A stretch of DNA of 64,000 nt from Apium graveolens (lineage: Eukaryota; Streptophyta; Magnoliopsida; Apiales; Apiaceae): the NCBI RefSeq assembly GCF_009905375.1, contig NC_133656.1:242104401-242168400 (forward strand), read 5' to 3'. The first letter of the stretch is position 1; each line of letters opens with the position of its first letter. The position numbers and the translations under genes are program-made. Below, piece after piece: positions 1 through 12,335 of this stretch. Under the pieces are notes generated by a model, which searched no databases, was not told where the DNA came from, and saw nothing but the letters and a program-made list of their open reading frames with translations.

Positions 1-128
1 TTAAGAAAAACATAAGATGAAAAGATTTGAACTATCTGGCACTAGCATAGTTGGAATCTTGATGTAGTTGGAAGGACTAATCATTCTATTTGATGTAGTT
101 GTCAGCCTCACTTTAACTGGCTACTTGG

Positions 129-699
129 AATTTGGAATAACTAAGGGAGGCGGAAAGTATGGTAATGAGGGTCTGTCATTTGGAAATGGTGAAGTTGTTG
201 AATCGGATAAAGTAGTTGTTGCTGCTGATGATGCGCGGTGTTCAAAAACTGGAGTGTCGATTCTTGGACAGGGTGGACATGCTGTTGATGCTGCAGTAGC
301 AACTGCTTTGTGCCTAGGTGTTGTTAATGCAATGGCTAGTGGGATTGGTGGTGGAGGTTTTATGGTTGTTCGGTCTTCAGCAACTTCACGAACAGAGGCA
401 ATCAATATGAGGGAGACTGCTCCTATAGCTTCTTGTCATTTGGAAATGGTGAAGTTGTTGAATCGGATAAAGCAGTTGTTGCTGCTGATGATGCGCGGTG
501 TTCAAAAACTGGAGTGTCGATTCTTGGACAGGGTGGACATGCTGTTGATGCTGCAGTAGCAACTGCTTTATGCCTAGGTGTTGTTAATGCAATGGCTAGT
601 GGGATTGGTGGTGGAGGTTTTATGGTTGTTCGGTCTTCAGCAACTTCACGAACAGAGGCAATCAATATGAAGGAGACTGCTCCTATAGCTTCTTCCCAG
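129..699 (+). pseudogene. Gamma-glutamyltransferase (glutathione hydrolase) exon fragment, tandemly duplicated
   Basis: Two copies of one exon encode the N-terminal part of the GGT catalytic domain. Recognisable motifs are VVAADDARCS, GGHAVDAAVATALCLGVVN, SGIGGGGFMVV and MRETAP, as in plant GGT1/GGT3, which hydrolyse glutathione and its conjugates in the apoplast or vacuole. The duplicated unit is 260 bp (174-433 and 434-693), so the second copy lies in another reading frame and the ORF from 68 stops at 557-559. The second copy ends at CAG|GTTATT (699/700), which resembles the original exon end and donor site. The catalytic Thr of the small subunit and the rest of the gene are absent. No start or promoter is visible. 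It is best read as a fragment captured by the flanking CACTA element, not a working enzyme. Confidence 0.85.
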
Positions 700-920
700 G
701 TTATTGGAATGTTAAGTTTCTGTTATAGCATTTATTTGGCAAACCAGAGTTTTTGTTACCAGTGATGATGATAATTACCTCAAACCAATTACCGGAGGCT
801 CTTCACTGGACTTGTAGTATTATGGCATTGTGATTAATTTGTGTATTTTTCAATTCATAGATGAACTTGTAAATTTGTAAAAATATTTAGTTTGTTGATG
901 AATGTATACGTGTCCAGGTT

Positions 921-1012
921 TACTCTCTTTATAGTAATGCAAGAGCTGCAAAATGCGGTCTCCATGAAATGGAGATTGCATTTTGCAGCTTTGTATTACT
1001 ATAAAGAGAGTA
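921..1012 (+). ncRNA. Long near-perfect foldback (possible small-RNA hairpin)
   Basis: Arms 921-964 and 970-1012 pair around a 5-nt loop (965-969). Read as plus-strand RNA, every mismatch I see is a G:U wobble (left G, right U), with one single-base bulge, giving a stem of about 43 bp. The complementary strand would have C/A mismatches instead. This is the shape of a young MIRNA or siRNA foldback. It could equally be a tiny inverted-repeat element whose right arm lost methylated cytosines by C-to-T decay. No transcript evidence is available. Confidence 0.4.
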
Positions 1013-1229
1013 CACTTTGATTTGTATGTATTTATCGCCAAACTTTTAGTTTAATACTTGAACTCGTCCATTTGAGGTAGTATTTTTGGTTTTTGATTTG
1101 GCTCATGATTTTTTGATTGTTAGTTTGTTGGTCGAATGATTCATGGTTTGGAAATTTCTTGGTTAAATGTTTTTGGATCTGTTTTGTGGGGACTTGCATA
1201 TTTTTGCAAGTCAATTTTTTTTACCATTA

Positions 1230-1742
1230 CTCAACAGACAACGGTTACTGTCACAATGTGTAAAACAATCATCTAAATAAGGTGTTCAGATAACAAGACA
1301 CAAGACCGGTTGTATGAACCTCATTTACCCAAAACTACTAATAACCATTGTCTGTGAGCTTTCCTTTTAATAATGGTATGTAAAAACCATTGTTTGATGT
1401 TCAATAAGATAAGTGTTATAATAAACACTTGTCTAAATTACACAACATAAGGCCAAAAACTGTAGTCTCACACTACCATAAGTTAGCTTATTAACAACGG
1501 TTTTTGACTGTTATGTGAAAGATTTATGACAACAGTGCAGAATCCGAACTGTTGTCTATCTCGGTAAGAGGATGCCACAGAGACAAGTCTTTCAAAAAAC
1601 AGCTATAACCGTTGTTCTACATGTACTCCAACAACAGTTTTTCAAGGAAAGGAAATTCACAGTTGTCTACGAATTTGGGGTAACAGTTTTTTTGTCAACC
1701 GTTGTTTCATAGGTGTTGTGTGATTGCAAATTTCTTGTAGTG
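1230..1742. repeat. CACTA subterminal repeats (ACAACGG motifs) and terminal inverted repeat
   Basis: Degenerate copies of ACAACGGTT and its complement AACCGTTGT recur every 30-60 bp up to the terminus at 1742. In CACTA elements such subterminal arrays bind the element's own transposase accessory protein. The same motif fills 34199-35100 and 43440-44188. Confidence 0.7.
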
Positions 1743-2499
1743 TAGCGCAGAGAGAGAGAATCATATTCAAGTCTATTACATGAATTTTTTAACACGGTTA
1801 ATTAAGCACAATTATAGGTGTAAACTAAACCGAGCCAACTTGAAATCGACTCGATAAAATATGGTCAACTCGACTCGAACTCACTATAGAGCTCGAGTTT
1901 GTACGTATTTTTAGGCTTGATAAAAGACCTCGAGTCGAGCGGAGTTTTTTTGAGGTTGACTCGAAATTGACTCGATTCGAACTCGAACTCAAATCATTCG
2001 GGTATTTGTTAATTTATACTTCATCACCCAACTATTTACAAAAATTAACTTTACAAACTAATTTACCAGTTTTTCATATATTGACGTGCATTATTATGTT
2101 ATTATTAGATTTAGTAAAAAAATTGAATTTAAAATATTTAGTTATATTATATTAATTTATACTTTCTTATAAATAATATTATAAAATCAATTTATATCTC
2201 TTTATTTAGTTCGGCATATTTGGGTATCATGTATAGGTTTCATTTTCGGTAGCCATATTTGGTATATGTTGGTTAACCGAAAAAATTCGATTTCGATTTT
2301 GGTTAACCGAATGCACACCCCTAGACTGAATATACCATTCAAATGCTAATATTCATTTGTATAATAAATTACTAGGTATGATAAATTACACTTTCAATTT
2401 CATCTCCCTTTAATAATTTAAACAGCTCTATTTATTGATTTTAATCGAAGAATACTTGAAACTTAAATATAATTTCTTTGAACAATACAATATTATTAA
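1743..2499. repeat. Repeat copy A, paralogous to 13974-14739, with hAT-like termini
   Basis: This stretch is almost identical to 13974-14739. Both contain a part rich in AACTCGACTCGAACTCGAG (about 1840-1980) and end a putative element with GGTTAACCGAATGCACACCCCTA near 2300-2324. That resembles a hAT terminus; the opposite end may be TAGGTGTAAACTAAACCGAG near 1817. No coding sequence is visible. The two copies diverge abruptly after AATATTATTA. Confidence 0.5.
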
Positions 2500-2919
2500 T
2501 AAAATTCAAACCATTTGCTTTAGTGATTTTGTAACACCTTCCAAACATGCCTTTAATATCTTTAATTGAGAGGAGAACTAAATCAATTAGCTACCTTCAA
2601 ATTAGCAATACTCGTCGATTATCTAAATTAATTTCTATGATTTGAATATGTAATTTTATGTCGTTTACTTCAATTTTCCCTTTTCAATTGGTCTATTGAT
2701 TCAATATTTTCTTTTCAATTGATCGCTTATATGTTATCACATTTGATATATATCACTGAATTTTATGATATTTTGTGTTATGGTTTTTAAACTCTTGAAT
2801 CCTCAGTGATATATACAGTATACATGACCATGAAATACTTAACTCGTTCTTGATATTCCTCGATTGTTAGTACTATAATTTTTATAAAAATTAGATACTA
2901 GTGTATATGAGCAAGATGG

Positions 2920-3060
2920 AATAACTTAGTGGTCTGGTGTGGTCTGTTCGAGGTCCTGGGTTCGAGTCTCGGTCATTAGTGAATTATGAAAAAACAAATA
3001 CTATTGAATATTTGAGCGTTGCTTAAACTTAGAGTTTAGCGATTACTTGATATTGCAATA
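2920..3060 (+). mobile_element. Probable tRNA-derived SINE
   Basis: An internal RNA polymerase III promoter-like pair is visible: TAACTTAGTGGTCT (2932-2945, box A) and GGTTCGAGTCTC (2959-2970, box B), spaced as in a tRNA-derived SINE head. The 3' limit is uncertain. No tRNA cloverleaf is complete, so it is not called a tRNA gene. Confidence 0.45.
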
Positions 3061-3602
3061 AAATTGATAATATATATTTTTTAGCACGCTAAGTTGTAAT
3101 TTATTCTCATTTTGAATTTTTCATTATGTTTTACTTGATTGCAACTAATTATTCTCCATTTGTATTATACAACTATAACAGAATATATAATTCACTTGCT
3201 ATATAATGTGTATCATTCAATGACAATAAAAAATAAAAAAGGTATAAAATAAGAAGTATATTTTCTATTTATGCCTTAGTGACTTAGTTATTTTGCCTTT
3301 GAAATAGAAGTACATACCAGTCTCTTCTTATTAGAAGGCACTGGAAAAATCATGATAACTAAAGATTCATTACCGATTTTAGAAATGTGTAAATCAAAAA
3401 ATGAAAACAACTATCTAAATTAGAAGCTAAATTGTAAACTATATCTTATATGTTTTAAAAGAAACTATATATGAAACAACTTTCTAAGAGTTGCCTTATT
3501 TAATTTACCTCCTAATTTAATTTACCTGCAGTACTTAAAATATTATAAACTCGTTTATCCTAAATCACATGTCGTGAAGATGCACATTACCTTTATGGTC
3601 CA

Positions 3603-3968
3603 GGGCTCTGTTTGGGATTGCTGTTAAAAATTGATGTGCTGTTAGAAAAAGTGTTGCTGAAAAAAGTGATGTTGTAAAAATCAGATGATTGTTTGGTAAT
3701 TTTTTGATATGTATATGTGTTGATGCAAAAAATTAAAAATAATGATATTTTTGGTAAGGTTTGATGGTGAAATCAGCATCTGCTTCCCGCAACAACTGAA
3801 TAGCAGCTTTTTCTAAAAGCATGGGGGACTTGCTTTCTCTAACAGCAGCTTTTAGGCCAAAAGCACTTTTCCGGAAAACAGCTTTTAAATTTTACCAAAT
3901 AGTTTTTTAACTGCTTTTCAGCGAAAAGCTGCTGTTGCTGTCTGCAACAGCAATACCAAACACACACC
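3603..3968. mobile_element. MITE-like element with inverted termini
   Basis: The left end GGCTCTGTTTGGGATTGCTG and the complement of the right end (GTGTGTTTGGTATTGCTG) are inverted repeats. AGCAGCTTTT / AAAAGCTGCTG stretches extend the self-complementarity inward. The length of about 366 bp without an ORF fits a hAT-type MITE. No convincing target duplication was found. The rest of 2500-4951 shows no gene, only AT-rich DNA. Confidence 0.5.
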
Positions 3969-4951
3969 ATGTCTCTCATGCAAAATTTGTCGGATCTCTT
4001 TTACTCATGCCTTTTTCAAATAAAATATTATACAATATAAAATCGATTTGTAGAATCATATGTTACAGGAATGCAACAAAATTTTCGTTGGAAAATAATT
4101 TGATTCAGGATAATATTCTCTACATCTAATACTTACAAATATGAATTTGACAAAATACTCGAGGATCATGTGTCCTGAAAACTATACCATTCATTTAATT
4201 TCAATTTTAATAATGTTTGTAATAATTTATATATTATTTTAGACCGATAAACAAAAATATTTATGTGCTTAATAACATGCTCGTACTTTTTGTTGGCTGC
4301 ATTTATAAAGACTTGTGATCTCTTTATTAATGCAACCAAAGTTCTGAGCATGGCTATTACATGCTCGTATATGTTTTGCATGATATTTTTTTGTAGGGTA
4401 TAGATTTTGAATTAAAAAATATATAAGAATAGACGTTTTCATACCGTTAAAGAAAAGTTAGACCGCTTATTGAATGTGATTATATTATCGATTACAGTTA
4501 TAATTCGGAAAAATATACTTATATTGATTTTACAAGAATTTCTGTAAAATGATTTTGATAATGAGGTGTTTATAGTTTCTCAAGTGATAACCAAGACCTA
4601 TAATGCAAAATAAATAAGTATGATCAGATGTAAGAATAATCAACACAATTTTATATCATTTGCGTTCGATGCATTTAGGCTTTTGGCCTATGATGCAATT
4701 TTATTTCATGATAGAAAAAAGAAAATAATAACGGAAGCTATAACTATTTTAGAAAGACATAAAAGCGAAAGCAAATGGGGTCAATTCCATAATTGAATAA
4801 CCAACACCGAAAACCATTTTTACCAAAAGTTTGATGTTTCGATGATCCCTACTTTATTGACCGCAACTTCTGCTTTTATTATCGCCTTCATTGTTACTAC
4901 TCCAGTAGATATTAATGGTATTTTTTGACAAAAAATATTGATGTCGATAAC

Positions 4952-5234
4952 TGTAAAGCATAATGTAACGTAATATGTAATCGATGAATTATAACTAAAC
5001 ATGAAACAGAAATAGATAAATAATATTAAATTATGAAACACAAGAACCCTGATGATGAAGACTGGATAAATACAAAGAATCAAAAGATGAAATTGATGCT
5101 CTAAGTTCATAATCAAGTCATGGGAAGAAGTTCATTAACATGTTCAAGCCTCCATGAAGAATAGGATGTCAAAGGACTTCCAGTGTCATTGAAATGATTT
5201 GATTTGAAGTAATGAAGATCAGGGGTTCAGTTAT
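4952..5234 (+). repeat. Truncated 5' LTR of Sirevirus copy I
   Basis: It matches the first 280 bp of the complete LTR at 20266, through AGGGGTTCAGT, then jumps directly into the extra-ORF sequence (TTTACCAAGGGACTGGG). The remainder of the LTR, the primer-binding site and gag have been deleted at this junction. Confidence 0.8.
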
Positions 5235-7992
5235 TTACCAAGGGACTGGGAAGTATTTAGCTTCTTCAAAGCCATAAGAAGCACCATGCCTAATGACAAG
5301 TATCCAAAGCACTTCAACAAAAGTCATCTACCCAAACCTTGGAACTTATTCTTCAACATTTATGTGCTTCTGCCTGTCTCCCAAGACTGGTGGATTTCAT
5401 GGACTATCACATTTCATGAGGCTAGTTGGAGTGGCTATTGCTCATAATCTTCGAATCAACTTTGGACGTTTGATAATGCAAAAGGTATTGGAGAACCAAG
5501 CTCAAGATTGTTCTCAATGGTAAGCTCACAGAAGCTCAGAAGGCCTTGGTTCACACAGATAATATGGAAAATTCACAAGTCGTGTCCTAAAAAATTATGG
5601 GTAAACTGTTCAGACAAACTCCTTTTTCCAATAACAACCCCATTCATGTGACGGACTTCATGCAAAATACTTTGACTCCATTGATCAAGAACCTGTCTCT
5701 GAGACTAAAAATGATCACGAACCTGATGCTGAAAATGAGGATGATCGAGAAGTAGAGGCTGAATATGAAGCAGATCCTCAGCCTAATCCTAATGCTCAAG
5801 CAATGGATGTTGACCAAGAACCTGTATTTGCTGAACAGTCAGAAGAGGTTTCTCAACCTGAAGCTGCTGAACATCAAGAAGAAGCTGAGCCAAATCAACC
5901 AATGTTTAAAGGCAAGAATTCACAGGTATGAATGAATCTTCTATGAGTACTACTTTTGATGATTTGATTGACACTGATTCACTTAATCTTGGTGACTTTC
6001 ACACATAACTTGCCCGAGAGCAATTATAATCAGGAGGCAGTGAGTTTGTATTCCCACAAATTCATAACCACCCTCTAAAGCCCATAAATAAATCTCAAAC
6101 TCTCTTATCCCAATCCCTACCGTATAAGGATCCTTTGTGTATAGAGGGAGAAACTGCACACAATACAACAAATAAGGAAGGTACTTTGAGTGAACCCACA
6201 ACTCTGTCTCCAACGAAGCAAAACAGTATCCCCACTGAGAGAACTGTAACCTCCCATGTATCTTCCCAAAAGGATACAATGGCTGAAAAAGCACATAAAT
6301 AGTTACCGGCCGGATCCATCTTTTCAACAAGGTGGGTCTATTGAAATTCGTCCGTTAGCCACGACATCCTGTAATAAGTCAAATACGCTCTCAAATCTTC
6401 AAGCTCCTGAAGTTTTACATGAGTCAATTAGAAGAGCATTATTTGGTGAGGATGTATTGACGGAAACAGGGAATTCAACCATATTACGGTTAAAATATCA
6501 TGTTCGAGGTCCTTCAATGGATCAACTGCCTTCACAGGTGTTAGGAAAGAGTGTTGTAATCACTTCCACATACAGCACAACACTTACCTCCCCAGGACTA
6601 AAAACCCTGGATACATCTGTGGATAGGGGATCCGACATTGGTGTGGATCGGAAACCCATTGGCGATGAACCAGATTCAACTGGTGAGCATACGGAGAAAG
6701 TGTCTTCACCGACACTGGAGGAAGCTGAGGAAAAGATGCCAAATATGACAGCCTCACTGATCCTTCCAGAAATTCAAACTCTTAACCAGTCATCTCATGA
6801 TGACATGCAACTTGTCTTGAACAAGGATCGGGAATCGCGAACTCCCATTGCACCATTGTTGACCTCCTTAAAAAATGGCTCCAGTGCTTTCTGCAGGTAC
6901 ATCTTCTGGATCTCGGAGCTATGAGCGGAGTGTATCCGTGAGGGTGAGTGAAACACAAACCCCTAAACCGAGTTATAGAGTGTTGAGTGATACACTGTGA
7001 GAAGCCCGTGAGACACCTACCTCCCAAACTACAATTATAGACATGTCACAATATATAACAAAATCTTACCTTGAAAAGCAGTTAGCATTTAAAGATAGCT
7101 ATCTCAAAGAACAACTGGCTCTCAAGGATCAATATCTCAAAGATGAACTGTTTATCAGGGATCACCAGTTTGCATATCTTTCTGAACAACTTGACCTTCG
7201 ACAAGCATCATTTGCTAATTTACGGGAATTCGTGGAGCAATCTCTCTCTCACTCAGGAAAGGGAAAAGAAATTGCCAATATTGAGCCAAAGATCTCAGTT
7301 AGAAAGCAAGCGCCAATCCATGACTCCTCTGGAATAGCTTTTTCCAGTACTGGGCCAAAGACCTTAGTCAGTAAGCAAATGTCTGTTTCAAAATCACCTA
7401 CTCAAGAGATCCCTGTCTTGATCTTGCATGCTCAATCAACCCCAGCTCTGAAGGATAACACAACTGAGGGGGAGAAATGGGTGGAGCAAGAAAAAGTAGT
7501 TGCTGCTATGGACTTAATTCAAAATGATTTTCAAGTAGCTGATTCTGGATATGATGAGTTTGGAGATGAGCTTTAAGAAGAAAAGGAAGAAGAAGAGGAG
7601 AGGATTGATGAAAGGGTGTTACTAAAGTAAAGACATACTGCTGAGAAGAATTCTACAACTCAGGGGGAGAAATCAACATCAAAACAAGATCATCTGAACA
7701 AAGTCATTACAACTCAGAGGAATCTTCCGTCGGAGATATATGCTCCAAAGCCCTTATACTTAGAGTATGAACTGGAGGAGGGAGAGATAGAAGAGAGTGA
7801 TGTTCCTAAGGGGTATGAACCTAGATTTGAAGAAGTGGTCACAGAGGAGAGAAAGATTATCTCTGAGGACTAGGAATATGAAGATGAAGATGTCTTCTCG
7901 GATGACTGTTTGTTCTATGTATAACAGGAGAAATTCAGCCGATCTTATGAAGAAATTCAAGGAGAGATTGAAAGATCAAGAGCTAGAGTGCA
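5235..7992 (+). pseudogene. Sirevirus extra ORF (env-like position), first copy, broken
   Basis: This is the region homologous to the long ORF at 15837-20080, without its first 80 or so codons. Readable parts include a conserved N-terminal block (PKPWNLFF, HFMRLVGVAIAHNLRINFGRL), an acidic Glu/Asp-rich stretch near 5700-5900, and a heptad-like coiled-coil near 7060-7250 built from repeated KEQLALKDQYLKDEL units. Several stops (near 5520, 6300, 7000, 7574) disable it. The position after pol is that of the env-like ORF of Sireviruses, but I see no clear signal peptide or membrane span, so 'envelope' is not supported. It is interrupted at 7992 by an inserted element and resumes at 11545-11805. 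Confidence 0.65.
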
Positions 7993-10900
7993 TGTAATAT
8001 CCGGGATATATCCTGTAATTATTTTTGCTAATAAATAATTAGTATGTATGTTCAGTATCTATTTTGTGAATTATTTGTTAAGTGTTAAATATGTTTGGAT
8101 GTTTAAAAATATTATTAATTGAGTATTTCAATTTTTTTATGTCCAAAATAAAATATAGATAATTGTCATATCTTCCTAATTATTTTTATGTTAATTTATG
8201 AATTTATAGGAATCGTATGGATTTTTTTAAACTCTTGTTTCGGGTATTTAAAACCTATTTTATGAAAACGGGAACAACCACTGTTAACTGTTTTTACGTT
8301 TTTAGAACCAGAAACTCTTCCGAGAACTCCTTCCTAACCTAATTGCAATATTTCGAGCATTTTCCGTGTTTCGACTTTTTCGATCCGGCGTACGGTTTGT
8401 CCTGCGCGGGTCCCGGCGCAACATTTTCGATACAATATTCGTTTCGGTAAATCAATAAAACCCGTATTTTCGATAAACGGGAGCTTTTTATTAAACTATC
8501 CCAATTATCACCTCATAGTACGTGTAACCAGGCGCTGAGACCAAGACCGCAGTACAAATTGTACTGATTTGGATAATTATCCCGAAAACCGATACCGTTT
8601 GGATCAGTTTTTATAAATAAACATACCGTTTTAAATCCGGAATGATCCAATGGGATACTAATTCTCCGTAATTATAAATAGCCTTTTACCGTATTTTATT
8701 TCGTATCAAAATCATTTGCAGACAGATAATTATATAATTTTTACAGAGAAAAATCATATATTCATAAACCTTTCAGAGAATCAAACCACAAATTCAAGGT
8801 GTTAGTGAAATCCGTTTGGAAAGTTGGAGTAACCAATTTGAAGGTCTCAAGGAGTACTATCAGATTCCAGGACCTGTTTTACTGCAGAATCAAAGGTTGA
8901 TTTTTTTTATAAATTTAATTATTTTCGAATTATTTTCATGAAAAATATGAATTTTTGTTCGGATGATTGTTTGTATGATTTGATGATTGCATGTTGTAGA
9001 GCTTGTTTTCCTGATGATTTTGGTATATTATACGTCTGATTTGGAGTCCAATAACATGTTCAAATTTGAGTTTGATTTTAAAATTTCAAAATTAGGGTTT
9101 ATAACCCGTATGAATGTTCTTAATTAAAATTTTTGGGTTTCTTATTCTGGAATAGATTGATGTTGTGATATAGTGGATTGTGTTCCCTGTAAAATTTGCA
9201 ATCCAGTCGTATAAGTTTCATGAATCAACGAGGTCTGTAGAGAAGGGAGTTGTGTTTTGAATATTTCCGAACTTAGCCGGAAACTGGCAAACTTCACGGC
9301 CAAATTCCGGCCAACTCAGGGATTGTTAGATCGATTTGATTGCATGGTTATGTTCCTGGTAATCCGTAGATGTGATTTGGAGCTTGTGGCAAGGTGAGGA
9401 GGCCGGAATCGTGTTCTCCAGCCACCCCTGTGTTTTCCGGCGACTGGACTGCAAAATTGCAGTTTAGTCCCTATAGTTTTGTAGATGATGAAGTTTAGTC
9501 CCTGAAGTTTCCAGACTTTGCAAAAATTGGATTCCTGTTTTAAAAATGTTTAAAAATCATATTTCCTATTTATTTTTATTATAAAAATCTGTTTTTAATT
9601 TCTGAAAATTCTAAAAATTATTATTTTAATTCCGAAAATTATTTTTAATTCACAAATAAATCTGAATTAATTAGTTAATTAATTTTAGTTAATTTTTAAT
9701 TGATTAATTAGTCAATTAATTCGAAAATTAATTGATTTAATTAATTATTAATTGATTTTTAATTAATTATTTAATTAGATTTAATTATTTCAAAATGATT
9801 TAAAAATTTCGAAAAATAGTTTCGAGCTTTAAAATATTATTCTAAATTATTTTCAAGGCTCGATAATTATTCTAAAATTGTTTCGGAGCCAGAATTGGCC
9901 AACCGGACCCTGTTTATTATTCCAAAATTGATCCAACGACCCGTTTTAATTCCGAAAAATGTTTTAAAAATCATTTTAAATACCAGAAAGCCTATTTATG
10001 ACCCGAAATGTCTTTATAAATGATATGTCATTGATTACGTGATGTATTATGTGTGACTTGTTTATTGACTGTCGGTTTATATATTCGATGATTACTGTTT
10101 ATGGTGTAACTTTTAATCCGTTAATCGGATTTGGGTGAAACGAAGGGTAGATAGAAGTATGTGTTGAACAGAATCGTATGAGTGGAATATTGATAGATAC
10201 TTATGATGCCTAGCAGAGTAAGCAAGGCGTAAGAAAGAGAAGCAGGTGATCAGAAAATAGAATTGACATGTAGAAAATACAGCAAGTGAGCAGAGATTAG
10301 AAGCGAGGCATAGGAGAAACAGATGAATGGTGGTTGAATAAAGTCGTAGACAAGTACAAGTGAGGTTGGAATCAATTATGATAAGGCAAGTACTTCTAAA
10401 CATTTCTCGAGATTTATTGCAAATATTTCTAAATTCTCTTGTGACCTATTGTTAATATTCAAAATAGCTCTGTTTTATATTGGAAATACTTTGAATCCTC
10501 CAGCCTTGAACCTGAGCCACATCATTTGATCTTTGAGCCGTAGGCCTTATTCTTTGTGAACCATTTCTTGTGAATTTACCAAATATTAAACCACACAAAT
10601 ACGATACTACTCCACAAATATATATCCATCATATACCAAACACTGGAACAAAATTGTTTATATATACAAAAACTTTTATACTTAACCATACCTTGTGATA
10701 TCAAAGCACTAAAACTTTGGAAAAACACTATTCATCTAATACCCGATTATCCTACCGGCTGGAGGCCACTTCTTTTATGTATTTTGACATACCCTTTTTG
10801 GTAACTATGAACTTTTACCTTGCTCTTTTACAAATGTTTTAAGGTTATGGATTATGATCTGGTTTTATTGAACTCTATTGTTTATCATATTGAAATTCTT

Positions 10901-11544
10901 TAGAATTGGATAGTTTTCTTTGTATGGACCAGATTCGTGGTCAGACCATATCGATGGTCAAGTTAGGCCAATGTGTGCCTTGGATCCAGTAGTTAGAGCA
11001 GTGCTGTGTGCTTTGCTCGGGGTTAGTGCGTGACTGATCAGCAGCCTAACCTTGGTTTTAAAAACTTAAAATGAATATCCAATTCTATTGGTTGTTTAAC
11101 AAGAAACTTGATTCCTTTGAATCATTTCATTTATTATTATCTAACCTCAGTTATTGATAATATGACTTGCTGAGCTAGTTAGCTCACTCTTGCGAATCTT
11201 TTTATATATTCTACAGTTAAGAAGGATACGGTTGATAACAAGGTTTCCCAGTTCAATGTTCGAGCGAGGATTCCAGATTATGATTGATCGAGCTAGCAGG
11301 AGCTTATGGCAGTAGTGAGATAGCAAGGTTGTAAGAATGATTTTATTATCAATTGTAAGTTAAATTAGTTGGGATTTGGTATGATATAATAATTAAGGTT
11401 GTGGCTTGTTTTCATACTTTAGCCTGTTGCGATCCGTGGTTTTGTGAAGCAGGGTCATTATAAATAATATTTCTTATACAGGTTGATATATTGTGTTTGT
11501 GCTGTGGACCCCAAACTTCTGACCCGGGTTTGGAGGGCGCCACA
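7993..11544. mobile_element. 3.55-kb LTR-like insertion (solo LTR or LARD), TSD GTGCA
   Basis: The insert begins TGTAATATCCGGG and ends GGGCGCCACA. It is flanked by GTGCA at 7988-7992 and 11545-11549; the uninterrupted paralogue at 18803 has the sequence only once. No ORF of note is present. An AT-rich tract of TTAATTAA-type repeats lies at about 9650-9780. TG...CA termini and a 5-bp duplication indicate an LTR retroelement. With no internal coding or primer-binding site seen, a large solo LTR of a Gypsy-type element is most likely. Confidence 0.75.
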
Positions 11545-12335
11545 GTGCAAAGAGCCATACAGAGAAGGGAAGCAAGAGAAGCAAAAGAATCATATTTTCG
11601 GGCAAATAGGAGAAGAAAGGAATGGGGTGAGATAAAAGGAAAATGGACAAACCTGTAAACTATCATAAGTTAGACCCTGACAACCGGAATCTTCTAAACA
11701 CTATAGAGAAGTACATAGAGGATTATCCCAATATTCATGAGTTCTATGATCAGTTCAATAGGCTAATCACTGGTACCAAATTGAATATTCTAAAGAATAT
11801 TCCAAATCTGGATGACTTTGTATATTTTCTATTCAAAGCTCTCTATGGTCTTAAGCAAGCTCCAAGGAAATGGTATGACACTCACCAAGAGTTTTTACTT
11901 GAAAATGGTTTTACTATAGGTGTTATAGATAAAACTCTATTTCATAAAATGCATAAATCTGATATGATATTAGTTCAAGTATATGTTGATGACATTATAT
12001 TTTGTTCTACTAATGATGATCTTTGCAAGAGATTTTTTAAGCTAATGCAGAGTAAGTATGAAATTAGCATGATGGGAGAGTTGAACTACTTTCTTGGATT
12101 ACAAGTGAGTCAATGGAAAGATGGTGTATTCATCTGTCAATCCAAGTACATAAAAGAGCTTCTCAAGAAGCACAATATGGAAGATTCAACTCTGGCAAAG
12201 ACTCTAATGCCAACAGCCTCTAAGCTTGATCAGGACAAAACTGGTAAGAAAGTTGACATCACAAGCTATAAAGGTACGATAAGCTCATTACTTTATCTTA
12301 TAATAAATAAACCAGATATTATGTTTGCAACATGA
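11545..12335 (+). pseudogene. Chimeric ORF: extra-ORF fragment fused in frame to Sirevirus reverse transcriptase
   Basis: The open frame from 11643 first encodes the extra-ORF segment (HKLDPDNRNLLNTIEKYIED), then switches near 11800 to reverse transcriptase: LFKALYGLKQAPRKWY, the catalytic YVDDIIF box at about 11980 and the ELNYFLGLQ motif. The 230-residue fusion stops at 12333-12335. The switch point shows short shared sequence (AATATTCTAAAGAAT), consistent with template switching or illegitimate recombination. The upstream RT fingers are absent, so enzyme activity is not expected. Confidence 0.7.

Larger units (their letters stand above)
1..1742. mobile_element. Right part of a CACTA (En/Spm-type) transposon carrying a captured GGT exon
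   Basis: The right terminus reads GATTGCAAATTTCTTGTAGTG and ends at 1742. It is the inverse of the CACTACAAGAAATTTGC terminus of the complete CACTA at 34199. From about 1230 to 1742 the DNA carries many ACAACGGTT / AACCGTTGT motifs, the subterminal repeat of that element. The flank TAG at 1743-1745 is a 3-bp target site: a paralogous uninterrupted site reads AACTAGCGCAAAG at 971-983, window coordinates 13971-13983. The left end is not in the window, so that 1-1230 (with the GGT fragment) lies inside the element is inference. The termini are seen; the CACTA assignment rests on the known CACTA terminus and 3-bp target duplication. Confidence 0.75.
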
